Assembly (NCBI GenBank): GCA_023406965.1
Contig: JAEXTI010000217.1
Span: 1-8,012 of the forward strand
Direction of reading: 5' to 3'
DNA: 8,012 nucleotides
DNA from: Chloroflexota bacterium
GTDB lineage: Bacteria > Chloroflexota > Anaerolineae > Anaerolineales > Anaerolineaceae
The notes under the pieces: model-generated
The model's database searches: none
What the model was told of the DNA's origin: nothing
The model's input: the letters and a program-made list of their open reading frames with translations, nothing else
In this document: piece after piece, positions 1-5,588 of the stretch
How positions within the stretch are numbered: position 1 is the stretch's first letter
Layout: the number at the start of each line of letters is the position of its first letter
Made by a program: the position numbers and the translations under genes

Positions 1-1
1 C

Positions 2-736
2 AAAGCACAAGCATACCGCTCCCAACTGAGCACACTCAAGGATTGGGATGCGTTCTTGCTGCGGGAATCCGGTTTGCCCGGCCCGCGCGGGAACATCGAG
101 TTGGGGCAGGCTGTGGCCGATGAAGGCCACCTGCAACTATTCCAACGCTTGTTGACCTTTACTGCCGAAAAAGCCCCGGTGAACACACCGGAAGAGTTCC
201 TGGCCTTTTGCGGTATCCTGGGTCTGGGGCGGCTGGTGGCCGAAGGGCACATGGAACTCCTGCCCAAGCTGCGAGCGTGCGCTTCCGACCCACGCGGGCG
301 CGCTCGCGAGGCCGTAGCCATGGCCTTGCAGCGCCTGGGCGACGCGAACATGGACCGCCTGGTGGTGGAGATGGCAGAGTGGGCGCAGGGCAGTCCGCTT
401 GAACAGCGCGCCGCGGCAGCGGGACTGTGCGAGCCGCACCTGCTGAAAGACCCGCGCCACGCCCAGGCCGTGCTGGATATCCTCGATCAGATCACCGCGT
501 CCATCCTGAAAAACCCTTCTCGCCGCAGCGAGGATTTCCTGGCCCTGCGCAAAGGTCTGGCATACTGCTGGAGCGTAGCGGTGGCGGCCCTGCCGGAGGC
601 AGGCAAGGCGCGCATGGAAAAATGGCTGGGGGAGCCCGATCCAGACGTGCGCTGGATCATGAAAGAAAATCTCAAGAAGAACCGTCTAGCGCGGATGGAT
701 TCGGATTGGGTAGCAAATTGGCTTACCAAAATTTGA
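2..736 (+). CDS. HEAT-like repeat protein, C-terminal part (5' end outside the window)
   Basis: The reading frame is open from the left edge to the TGA at 734-736, so the true start lies upstream; the TTG at 56 is simply inside the frame. The visible 244 residues are almost wholly helical. Paired amphipathic helices rich in Leu and Ala recur at about 35-45 residue spacing, with turn segments such as SDPRGRAREAVAMALQRLGD and EPDPDVRWIMKENLKK that are typical of HEAT/armadillo-like repeats. No catalytic motif, signal peptide or membrane segment is visible. HEAT scaffolds generally bind proteins or nucleic acids, but the partner cannot be read from this sequence. The gene ends 70 bp before the next one and is separated from it by a candidate promoter, so the two need not be co-transcribed. 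The repeat-fold call is fairly safe; the biological role is unknown. Confidence 0.6.
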   Translation, partial: KAQAYRSQLSTLKDWDAFLLRESGLPGPRGNIELGQAVADEGHLQLFQRLLTFTAEKAPVNTPEEFLAFCGILGLGRLVAEGHMELLPKLRACASDPRGRAREAVAMALQRLGDANMDRLVVEMAEWAQGSPLEQRAAAAGLCEPHLLKDPRHAQAVLDILDQITASILKNPSRRSEDFLALRKGLAYCWSVAVAALPEAGKARMEKWLGEPDPDVRWIMKENLKKNRLARMDSDWVANWLTKI

Positions 737-751
737 GGCATTGGCGGGGCG

Positions 752-779
752 CTTTCATTTCAGGATTAGGAATTATAAT
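752..779 (+). promoter_or_regulatory. Candidate promoter for the TPR/membrane protein gene
   Basis: A perfect TATAAT stands at 774-779. The best -35 match is weak (CTTTCA at 752-757, 16-bp spacer). Transcription would start near 786 and give a leader of about 20 nt before the ATG at 807. The 70-bp gap is clearly AT-richer than the gene upstream. The -10 match is good, but a chance match in AT-rich DNA is possible. Confidence 0.4.
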
Positions 780-806
780 TTTCCAAAGAAACTTTTCGGG
801 GGAAGC

Positions 807-1994
807 ATGGAATCAGAACACATCGAGATCATTCAAAAAGAATTATCACTGCGGGAAACCGAGGATTTGCTCGAAATCTGGCAACTACACGAAAAAGAAG
901 AATGGACAGAGGAGGCTTTTGAAGCCATCCGCCTGATTCTGTTAGAGCGCCTGGGTTATGTACCTAACTACGAACGAAAAGACGAAGCCGACCGCCACCT
1001 CAACCAGGCTCAAGCATTCGTGGATGAAGGTAATCTCGAGAAAGCTTTAGAAGAAGCCGACCAAGCAATAGAATGCGCTCCACATTACGCCGAAGGATAT
1101 TCTGCGAAAGGGTCGATTTTGGATCAACTCGACCGGTTGGAAGATGCCATGCTGGCGTACGAAACGGCCCTCACACTGGACCCGGACCTGCCTGCTGTCC
1201 GCAAAGCCTTGAGATATGTCAGCGCGGAACTATGCAGTAGTGCCGCAGTAATCGATATGCAACCATTTCGCCTTAAACGTTTGTATATCGAGTCCTGGGT
1301 TTTCTTGTTTCAAAACCGATCTTTGTGGATTTTAGGTCTTCTGTTCATTTTGATGTCAGGTGTAAATTATCTTTCTAATTTTTGGAGACCGCTCGTTTGT
1401 ATTTCATCTCCAATTTCCTTATTACTTTATTTTTTCACAATCGCAGCCATATTGCTTGTGTCGAACAAGCTTCTCTTTAAAAAGGCTTTCTCATGGGAGG
1501 AGATCTGGAAATCTAGCTGGAGAAATATCGTGCCGTTGGGTATCTTATCATTGCTTTGCTCTTTACCAATTCTTGTGCTGTTCTTATTACTGGTAGTCTC
1601 CAGTTATTTTGCCGAATTGCGCTTTCCCTCGGTCATTATAGTCGTCGTGGTGATCTTATTCTTCGCGATCTCAATCCTTGCTAGTAATGTGATTGGATTT
1701 TCCAGCATCGAAAAGGTTGTTTTCCAAAAATATATTACGAAGAGTATTCGGAATGGTCTAAAAATGATTGTTCAACACCCCGGGAAAGTGCTGGTGGTAA
1801 ACTGCGCGGGGATAGGTACTGGCATGCTCTTCTCTGCAATCCAATTGATTCTAGGAATATTTCTGAACCACATTCCCATATCCGATAATTTATTTTCTAT
1901 AGAAACATTAGCCAGGCTGAGTTCTCACCCGCTTTTGATAGTTATAAACTTAGTGGTTGGAAATATGCTCGCCCTGTGGCAGTATATTTTGTAA
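807..1994 (+). CDS. TPR-domain integral membrane protein, probably truncated at its C-terminus
   Basis: The 395-residue product starts at ATG 807, preceded by a GGGGGA ribosome-binding site. An earlier in-frame TTG at 741 lacks such a site and would add an unconserved-looking tail. Residues about 10-50 form a helical segment (LRETEDLLEIW...). Residues about 61-135 hold two TPR-like units (NLEKALEEADQAIECAP and RLEDAMLAYETALTLDP). After a linker come about six membrane helices, near 172-190, 202-219, 241-268, 275-298, 328-352 and 375-395. This suggests a cytosolic protein-binding TPR platform on a polytopic membrane domain; the substrate or partner is unknown. The coding sequence is noticeably AT-richer than the arg genes, with many TTA, ATT and AAA codons in the membrane part. 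The last helix stops abruptly at TAA 1992-1994, but the frame continues (see next entry). The fold is clear and the function is not recognised. Confidence 0.7.
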   Translation: MESEHIEIIQKELSLRETEDLLEIWQLHEKEEWTEEAFEAIRLILLERLGYVPNYERKDEADRHLNQAQAFVDEGNLEKALEEADQAIECAPHYAEGYSAKGSILDQLDRLEDAMLAYETALTLDPDLPAVRKALRYVSAELCSSAAVIDMQPFRLKRLYIESWVFLFQNRSLWILGLLFILMSGVNYLSNFWRPLVCISSPISLLLYFFTIAAILLVSNKLLFKKAFSWEEIWKSSWRNIVPLGILSLLCSLPILVLFLLLVVSSYFAELRFPSVIIVVVVILFFAISILASNVIGFSSIEKVVFQKYITKSIRNGLKMIVQHPGKVLVVNCAGIGTGMLFSAIQLILGIFLNHIPISDNLFSIETLARLSSHPLLIVINLVVGNMLALWQYIL

Positions 1995-2093
1995 GTGTTG
2001 ATGTACCACTGGATTCAAAGGCATGAACCAGAAACAGAATCGCATTCACAGGTTAGATTGTGGACGGGAATAAAAAGACGGAACAGGGATTAA
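1995..2093 (+). other. In-frame continuation of the membrane protein gene after its stop codon
   Basis: Directly after TAA 1992-1994 the same frame runs 32 sense codons to TAA 2091-2093, starting VLMYHWIQRHEPETESHSQ. The stop falls inside the last hydrophobic helix (ALWQYIL-stop-VLMYHWIQRHE). The continuation completes that helix and adds a charged tail, as multi-span membrane proteins with a cytosolic C-terminus usually have. The simplest readings are a recent nonsense mutation or a base-call error; programmed readthrough is less likely. It could also be chance, since 32 codons without a stop is not rare. Confidence 0.4.
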
Positions 2094-2134
2094 AACCTGT
2101 CGTGCAGGGGCTATTTCGAAACATCCTAAATCAC

Positions 2135-2163
2135 TTGACTTTTCCCAATCCGTGTAGTATATT
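2135..2163 (+). promoter_or_regulatory. Sigma70-type promoter of the argG leader and arginine gene cluster
   Basis: TTGACT at 2135-2140 and TATATT at 2158-2163 are each close to consensus, and the 17-bp spacing is optimal. Position 2171, the A of the leader-peptide ATG, lies 8 nt past the end of the -10 box (7 nt between). This is a normal start-site distance, so transcription probably begins on or within a base or two of that A. The promoter drives a leader of about 158 nt that ends in an intrinsic terminator before argG. It is the strongest promoter-like sequence upstream of the operon. Confidence 0.7.
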
Positions 2164-2170
2164 TGCGCCC

Positions 2171-2242
2171 ATGTTATTCCCGCGCGAACTTCGCCTCCGA
2201 CGAAAGCCGAACCTGCCCACACTCTGGGAGAGGTCGGCTTGA
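2171..2242 (+). CDS. Putative arginine-rich leader peptide (attenuator control ORF), probably leaderless
   Basis: A 23-codon ORF runs from ATG 2171 to TGA 2240-2242. It begins MLFPRELRLRRK and has five Arg: CGC at 2183 and 2192, adjacent CGA CGA at 2198-2203, and AGG at 2231. On reading argG and argH I found CGC and CGG dominant and no CGA, so the CGA pair looks like a deliberate slow point for arginyl-tRNA. No Shine-Dalgarno site can exist, because the ATG falls at the expected transcription start. This matches the -10-box-then-ATG arrangement of leaderless genes in other bacteria. The Arg codons lie directly before a hairpin (2205-2239) and the stop codon directly follows it, as in classical trp- and his-type attenuators. 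The peptide itself probably has no function beyond sensing. Chance remains possible because the ORF is so short. Confidence 0.6.
   Translation: MLFPRELRLRRKPNLPTLWERSA
2205..2239 (+). promoter_or_regulatory. Leader hairpin 1 (pause / segment 1:2 hairpin)
   Basis: AGCCG 2205-2209 pairs with CGGCT 2235-2239, ACCT 2211-2214 with AGGT 2231-2234 and CCCA 2216-2219 with TGGG 2225-2228, around the 5-nt loop CACTC. Only A2210, G2215 and A2229-G2230 are unpaired inside the stem. It begins immediately after the CGA CGA codons and ends just before the leader stop codon. A competing small hairpin, AGGTC 2231-2235 with GACCT 2241-2245, would disrupt it. Confidence 0.6.
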
Positions 2243-2258
2243 CCTGCCGGGATATCAT

Positions 2259-2281
2259 TCGCTTGTTTTCCTAAAACGCGA
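2259..2281 (+). promoter_or_regulatory. Leader hairpin 2
   Basis: TCGC 2259-2262 pairs with GCGA 2278-2281 and GTTTT 2265-2269 with AAAAC 2273-2277. There is a 3-nt CCT loop and a TT bulge at 2263-2264. It lies between the leader ORF stop and the terminator. It may only hold the spacer compact so that segments 2 and 3 come close together; no other role is evident. Confidence 0.45.
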
Positions 2282-2300
2282 CATCCTAAAAGTAAAATCA

Positions 2301-2328
2301 AGCCCTCCGCCCGGAGGGCTATTTTTTT
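2301..2328 (+). terminator. Rho-independent terminator upstream of argG
   Basis: A perfect 8-bp stem, AGCCCTCC 2301-2308 with GGAGGGCT 2313-2320 around loop GCCC, is followed by A and seven T at 2322-2328. Its place downstream of the argG promoter and 39 nt before the argG ATG makes it a regulated terminator of the leader rather than the end of the gene upstream. CCTCCG 2194-2199 in the leader ORF repeats part of the 5' arm and could also pair with the 3' arm. Confidence 0.8.
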
Positions 2329-2367
2329 GTGATTCCACCCTCTCATCCAATCCAAGGAGCATTTATT

Positions 2368-3642
2368 ATGGCGAAGAAACCCCAAACAACCCAACTCAAG
2401 AAAGTCGTCCTGGCCTATTCCGGCGGCCTGGACACTTCCGTCATCGTCCCGTGGCTCATCGAGAACTACGGCTGCGAAGTCATCTGCTACACCGCCGACG
2501 TAGGCCAGGGCGAAGAGCTCTCCGGGCTGCCCGAGAAGGCCAAGGCCAGCGGGGCCAGCAAGATTTACATCGAGGACCTCACCGAAGAGTTCGCCGGGCA
2601 GTATCTGTTCAAGTTGATCAAGTCCGGCGCCAAGTACGAGCGCGATTACCTCCTGGGCACCTCCATCGCCCGCCCGCTCATCGCCAAGCACATGGTGGAC
2701 GTGGCCCACCTGGAAGGCGCGGATGCGTTCGCCCACGGCTGCACCGGCAAAGGCAACGACCAGGTGCGCTTTGAGTTGACCGCCATGGCCCTCGACCCGC
2801 GCCTCAAGGTGATTGCCCCCTGGCGCGAGTGGAACATCACCTCGCGCGAAGACGCCCTGGCCTACGCCGCCGCTCACAACGTGCCCGTTTCCTCCACGAT
2901 CAAATCCATCTACAGCCGCGATGCCAACCTGTGGCATATTTCTCACGAGGGCGGCATTTTGGAAGATCCCTGGGCCGAACCGGAAGAAGAAATGTTCAAA
3001 CTGAGCGTCTCGCCCGAGAATGCCCCCGACGAGCCGGAGTACGTGGAAATCCAGTTCGAGGAAGGCGTGCCAGTCAAGGTCAACGGCAAGGCTCTCTCCC
3101 CTGCCAACCTGGTGCGGGCCCTCAACGAGCTGGGCGGCAAGCACGCCATTGGCCGCGCCGACCTGGTGGAGAACCGCCTGGTGGGCATGAAGTCCCGCGG
3201 CGTGTACGAGACCCCCGGCGGCACCATCCTCATGGAAGCGCACAAACAGCTTGAGCAGATCACCCTGGACCGCGACACCCTGCATTATAAGGACGTGGTC
3301 GCCCAGCGTTACGCCGAGGTGGTCTACAACGGGCAGTGGTTTACCCCCCTGCGCGAGGCCATGGATGCCTTCTTTGATGTGACCCAGAAGTTCGTCAGCG
3401 GCTCGGTGCGCCTCAAGCTGTACAAGGGCAACCTGATCCCCGCCGGGCGCAAGTCTGTCCACAGCCTGTACCGCGAGGACTTCGCCACCTTTGGGCAAGA
3501 CTCGGTCTACGATCAGAGCGACGCCGCCGGGTTCATCACCCTCTTCGGCCTGCCGCTCAAAGTGGCCGCCATGCGCGATATCGTCGCCGGGACCAAGGTC
3601 GAGTACGATGCCCCGGATTACTCCACGTTCAAACGGGATTAA
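2368..3642 (+). CDS. argG: Argininosuccinate synthase
   Basis: The enzyme joins citrulline and aspartate with ATP, giving argininosuccinate, AMP and pyrophosphate: the penultimate step of arginine synthesis, in the cytosol as a homotetramer. The 424-residue product has the family's usual length plus a short N-terminal extension. The PP-loop AYSGGLDTS is at residues 16-24, and the second family signature, [14 protein letters not shown], is near residues 128-141. The conserved region [14 protein letters not shown] is also present. The start is ATG 2368, with AAGGAG at 2354-2359 and an 8-nt spacer; the upstream in-frame GTG at 2329 abuts the terminator T-run and is rejected. Arg codons are mostly CGC. 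It is the first large gene after the attenuator-like leader, so its transcription likely depends on it. The gap to argH is 125 bp and contains a palindromic repeat. Confidence 0.97.
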   Translation: MAKKPQTTQLKKVVLAYSGGLDTSVIVPWLIENYGCEVICYTADVGQGEELSGLPEKAKASGASKIYIEDLTEEFAGQYLFKLIKSGAKYERDYLLGTSIARPLIAKHMVDVAHLEGADAFAHGCTGKGNDQVRFELTAMALDPRLKVIAPWREWNITSREDALAYAAAHNVPVSSTIKSIYSRDANLWHISHEGGILEDPWAEPEEEMFKLSVSPENAPDEPEYVEIQFEEGVPVKVNGKALSPANLVRALNELGGKHAIGRADLVENRLVGMKSRGVYETPGGTILMEAHKQLEQITLDRDTLHYKDVVAQRYAEVVYNGQWFTPLREAMDAFFDVTQKFVSGSVRLKLYKGNLIPAGRKSVHSLYREDFATFGQDSVYDQSDAAGFITLFGLPLKVAAMRDIVAGTKVEYDAPDYSTFKRD

Positions 3643-3645
3643 GGT

Positions 3646-3749
3646 TTTTCCACGAATGACACGAATTTTCACGAATTCAGAATATAATTTCAGTTTCCAA
3701 AATCTTCAAATTCTGAAACATTTGTGTAATTCGTGAAATTCGTGGAAAA
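3646..3749. repeat. Palindromic CACGAATT-type intergenic repeat, copy 1
   Basis: The left arm (3646-3683) has three CACGAAT units about 10 bp apart. The right arm (3710-3749) is its imperfect reverse complement, reading ATTCTGA then ATTCGTG units, with a 26-bp AT-rich middle. Positions 3724-3749 are identical to 5260-5285 of copy 2. It fills the argG-argH gap and ends 8 bp before the argH ribosome-binding site, so an RNA hairpin here would sit between the two reading frames. Confidence 0.85.
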
Positions 3750-3767
3750 CTTCTTCAGAGGTGACAG

Positions 3768-5198
3768 ATGAGTAAACTATGGGGCGGGCGGTTCTCGGGC
3801 GGGTTGGACCCGATCGCGTGGGAGTACAACGCTTCTCTGCCGTTTGACTGGCGCATGGCCGAAATGGACGTGCGCGGGTCGATTGCCTGGGCCAAAGGCC
3901 TGATGAAAGCCGGCGTCATCACCCTCGACGAACAGCACCAAATCGTCAAGGGCCTGACCGACATCCTGGCCGAGGTGCGCGGCGGGCAGTTCCAGCACGC
4001 CCCCTCCGACGAGGATGTACACACCGCCATCGAGCGGCGGCTGACCGAGCTGACCGGGCCGGTGGGCGGCAAACTGCACACCGGGCGCAGCCGCAACGAC
4101 CAGGTAGCCACCGACTTCGTCCTGTGGCTACTGGATGCCATCGACCGGGTGGATGCCTACCTCAAACTGGTGCAAACCACGCTGGTGGAGCGCGCCGAAG
4201 CCGACCTGGGCTTCCTCCTGCCCGGCTACACCCACTTTCAGCAGTCGCAGCCTATCCTCCTCAGCCACTGGTGGCTGTCGCACTTCTGGCCCCTGGCCCG
4301 CGACCGCCAGCGCCTGGCCCAACTCCGCGAGCGCACCGCCGTCCTGCCGCTCGGCTCGGGCGCCATTGCCGGAACGCCCTTCCCCATCGACCGCAAGTTC
4401 CTGGCCAATCAACTCGGCCTCAAAGCCATCACCCCCAACAGCATCGACGCCGTCTCCAACCGCGATTCGGCTGCCGAATACCTGTTCATTGCCTCGCTGG
4501 TAGCCGTGCACCTCTCCCGCCTGTCCGAAATGCTCATCCTGTACACCTCGGGCGAATTTGGCTTCATCGAGTTGTCCGACGCTTACAGCACCGGCTCCAG
4601 CTTGATGCCGCAGAAGAAGAACCCCGACACCCTGGAGCTGACCCGCGGCAAGGCCGGGACGGTCATTGGGCGGCTGACGGGCGTACTGGCCATGCTTAAA
4701 GGCCTGCCCTCGGCCTATGACAAAGACATGCAAGAAGACAAGGTGCCGGTGTTTGAAACTACCGACACCCTGTGCCTGATGCTGCCGGTGGTTGCGGGTG
4801 TGCTCAAAACCCTCACCGTTAAAGCCGAGCGCATGCAGGCCGCCCTCAACCCGGCCATGCTCTCCACCGATGTGGCCGACTACCTGGTGCGCAAGGGGCT
4901 GCCCTTCCGCGAGGCGCACAGCCTGGTGGGCAAGGTCGTCCTGCGCGCCCAGCAAACCGGCGTGCGCCTGGACCAGCTTCCGCTGGAAGAGTTCCAGGCT
5001 CTCAGCCCGGTGTTCGAAGCCGACGTGCTGGAAGTGTTCGATTTCGCGGCCTCCGCCGCGCGCCGGGACGTACCCGGCGGCACCAGCCCGGCTGCCGTGC
5101 AGGTTCAAATCCAGCAGGCGCGGAACTTCCTGCAAGTTCACAAAGTACGCAGCGCCCTGCCCCCATCCGAAACCGCCCGCGGCGGCGACGGAAGCTAA
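3768..5198 (+). CDS. argH: Argininosuccinate lyase
   Basis: The enzyme splits argininosuccinate into arginine and fumarate, the last step of the pathway; it is a cytosolic homotetramer of the fumarase/aspartase superfamily. The 476-residue product starts at ATG 3768 behind GAGGTG (3758-3763, a rather short 4-nt spacer). Visible are the N-terminal KLWGGRF, HTGRSRNDQVATD near 104-116, GYTHFQQSQP at 153-162 with the catalytic-base His156, and the mobile-loop signature GSSLMPQKKNPD at 276-287 with the catalytic Ser. GYTHFQQSQP departs slightly from the common GYTHLQxAQP, but the His is kept. About 15 C-terminal residues (SALPPSETARGGDGS) look like a disordered tail. It is followed by a 109-bp gap with repeat copy 2, then lysW. 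The identification is secure. Confidence 0.97.
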   Translation: MSKLWGGRFSGGLDPIAWEYNASLPFDWRMAEMDVRGSIAWAKGLMKAGVITLDEQHQIVKGLTDILAEVRGGQFQHAPSDEDVHTAIERRLTELTGPVGGKLHTGRSRNDQVATDFVLWLLDAIDRVDAYLKLVQTTLVERAEADLGFLLPGYTHFQQSQPILLSHWWLSHFWPLARDRQRLAQLRERTAVLPLGSGAIAGTPFPIDRKFLANQLGLKAITPNSIDAVSNRDSAAEYLFIASLVAVHLSRLSEMLILYTSGEFGFIELSDAYSTGSSLMPQKKNPDTLELTRGKAGTVIGRLTGVLAMLKGLPSAYDKDMQEDKVPVFETTDTLCLMLPVVAGVLKTLTVKAERMQAALNPAMLSTDVADYLVRKGLPFREAHSLVGKVVLRAQQTGVRLDQLPLEEFQALSPVFEADVLEVFDFAASAARRDVPGGTSPAAVQVQIQQARNFLQVHKVRSALPPSETARGGDGS

Positions 5199-5207
5199 AG
5201 CATACTA

Positions 5208-5285
5208 TCCACGAATTACACGAATTCACACGAATAAGAAAAAAAATAAAAAATTATTAGTGTAATTCGTGAAATTCGTGGAAAA
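5208..5285. repeat. Palindromic CACGAATT-type intergenic repeat, copy 2
   Basis: The left arm 5208-5235 carries three CACGAAT units at 9-10 bp spacing. The right arm, 5256 to about 5282, is its near-perfect reverse complement. The 20-bp middle is almost pure A/T with an A-run. The left arm is identical over 28 bp to the reverse complement of copy 3's right arm (6595-6622). The element ends 9 bp before the lysW Shine-Dalgarno AAGGAG (5295-5300). Confidence 0.85.
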
Positions 5286-5307
5286 GAAATTCCTAAGGAG
5301 ATTTGAA

Positions 5308-5481
5308 ATGACTACTTTAACCGCTAATTGCCCCGAATGTGACGCGACCCTCACCCTGATTGACGTGGTGGTGGGCGAGATCGTGGTTTGCCCCGATTGT
5401 GGCGTGGACCTGGAAGTGACCAGCCTCGACCCGGTGACCGTGGAAGTGGCCCCCATGGAACAGGAAGACTGGGGCGAATAA
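5308..5481 (+). CDS. lysW: LysW amino-group carrier protein (lysine/arginine biosynthesis)
   Basis: LysW is a small acidic carrier; its C-terminal Glu gamma-carboxyl is joined to the amino group of the growing amino acid, protecting it and presenting it to the pathway enzymes. The 57-residue product has the family's usual size. It has two CPxC pairs, Cys8/Cys11 (CPEC) and Cys28/Cys31 (CPDC), which form the zinc-binding fold, and it ends in the diagnostic EDWGE. It is strongly acidic. ATG 5308 is preceded by AAGGAG (5295-5300) at 7 nt; an upstream in-frame ATG at 5269 lies inside repeat copy 2 and would add a repeat-encoded tail, so it is rejected. It sits between argH and lysX in the same orientation, which points to use in arginine synthesis; sharing with lysine synthesis cannot be excluded. 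Confidence 0.95.
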   Translation: MTTLTANCPECDATLTLIDVVVGEIVVCPDCGVDLEVTSLDPVTVEVAPMEQEDWGE

Positions 5482-5516
5482 TCCATCTCATTCCGCAACA
5501 AGAAATGCTATTTTGA

Positions 5517-5535
5517 GCAGATAAAACTCATCTGC
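5517..5535 (+). other. Small hairpin in the lysW-lysX gap
   Basis: GCAGAT 5517-5522 pairs perfectly with ATCTGC 5530-5535 around a 7-nt loop (AAAACTC). No T-run follows, so it is not an intrinsic terminator. It may be an mRNA-stabilising or spacer structure downstream of lysW. Confidence 0.35.
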
Positions 5536-5538
5536 CCA

Positions 5539-5573
5539 AGCGGACAGCGGACAGCTGAAAGCGGATAGCGATT
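5539..5573. repeat. Heptamer tandem repeat, five copies, upstream of lysX
   Basis: Five consecutive 7-bp units follow the consensus AGCGGAY: AGCGGAC at 5539, AGCGGAC at 5546, AGCTGAA at 5553, AGCGGAT at 5560 and AGCGATT at 5567. The array stops 7 bp before the lysX ribosome-binding site. The lysW-lysX gap is the only operon gap without the CACGAATT palindrome. Degenerate heptamers of this kind may be a slipped-strand expansion or a second interspersed repeat family. Confidence 0.6.
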
Positions 5574-5588
5574 GAAAAGCGAGGTCTT

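Larger units (their letters stand above)
2121..2290 (+). repeat. Exact 10-bp direct repeat flanking the argG promoter and leader
   Basis: ACATCCTAAA occurs at 2121-2130, just upstream of the -35 box, and again at 2281-2290, between the second leader hairpin and the terminator. The copies start exactly 160 bp apart, and both are preceded by CG plus two purine-rich bases (CGAA, CGCG). They could be paired operator sites, target-site duplications of an old insertion that brought in the promoter and leader, or coincidence. No protein family is recognised from the motif. Confidence 0.3.
2171..2328 (+). promoter_or_regulatory. Putative arginine-responsive transcription attenuator in the argG leader
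   Basis: Four segments fit the standard scheme: segment 1 (2205-2219), segment 2 (2225-2239), segment 3 (2301-2308) and segment 4 (2313-2320). Segments 1 and 2 form a hairpin inside the leader ORF; segments 3 and 4 form the terminator. Segment 2 can also pair with segment 3: GGAG 2227-2230 with CTCC 2305-2308, then GGT 2232-2234 with GCC 2302-2304, with A2231 bulged and one G-U pair. A ribosome stalled on the CGA pair at 2198-2203 would cover segment 1, free segment 2 and block the terminator, so argG is read when charged arginyl-tRNA is scarce. A ribosome reaching the stop at 2240 would cover segment 2 and let the terminator form. The structure is read by eye; no energies were calculated. 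The alternative is a terminator serving only to end a small RNA. Confidence 0.55.

Noticed and set aside
2096..2108. CCTG/CAGG hairpin as terminator of the membrane protein gene
   Set aside because: The stem is only 4 bp with no T-run after it.
2171..2328. T-box riboswitch, 6S RNA or other named structured RNA in the argG leader
   Set aside because: No T-box AGGGTGG-type sequence and no 6S-like long closing stem with a central bubble is visible. The leader-peptide attenuator explains the ORF, hairpin and terminator better.
2131..3672. 513-codon open frame on the minus strand across argG
   Set aside because: It is a shadow of a GC-rich gene with strong third-position bias. It shows no recognisable motif, and argG on the plus strand is certain.
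3646..3749. ArgR/AhrC operator (ARG boxes) in the AATTCGTG palindromes
   Set aside because: They share only AT-rich palindromic character with ARG boxes. They lie between genes inside the operon rather than at the promoter, and occur in three long copies.
4128..5141. 337-codon minus-strand open frame across argH
   Set aside because: It is a low-complexity, Gly/Gln/His-rich translation typical of an antisense shadow, and the ArgH motifs are intact on the plus strand.
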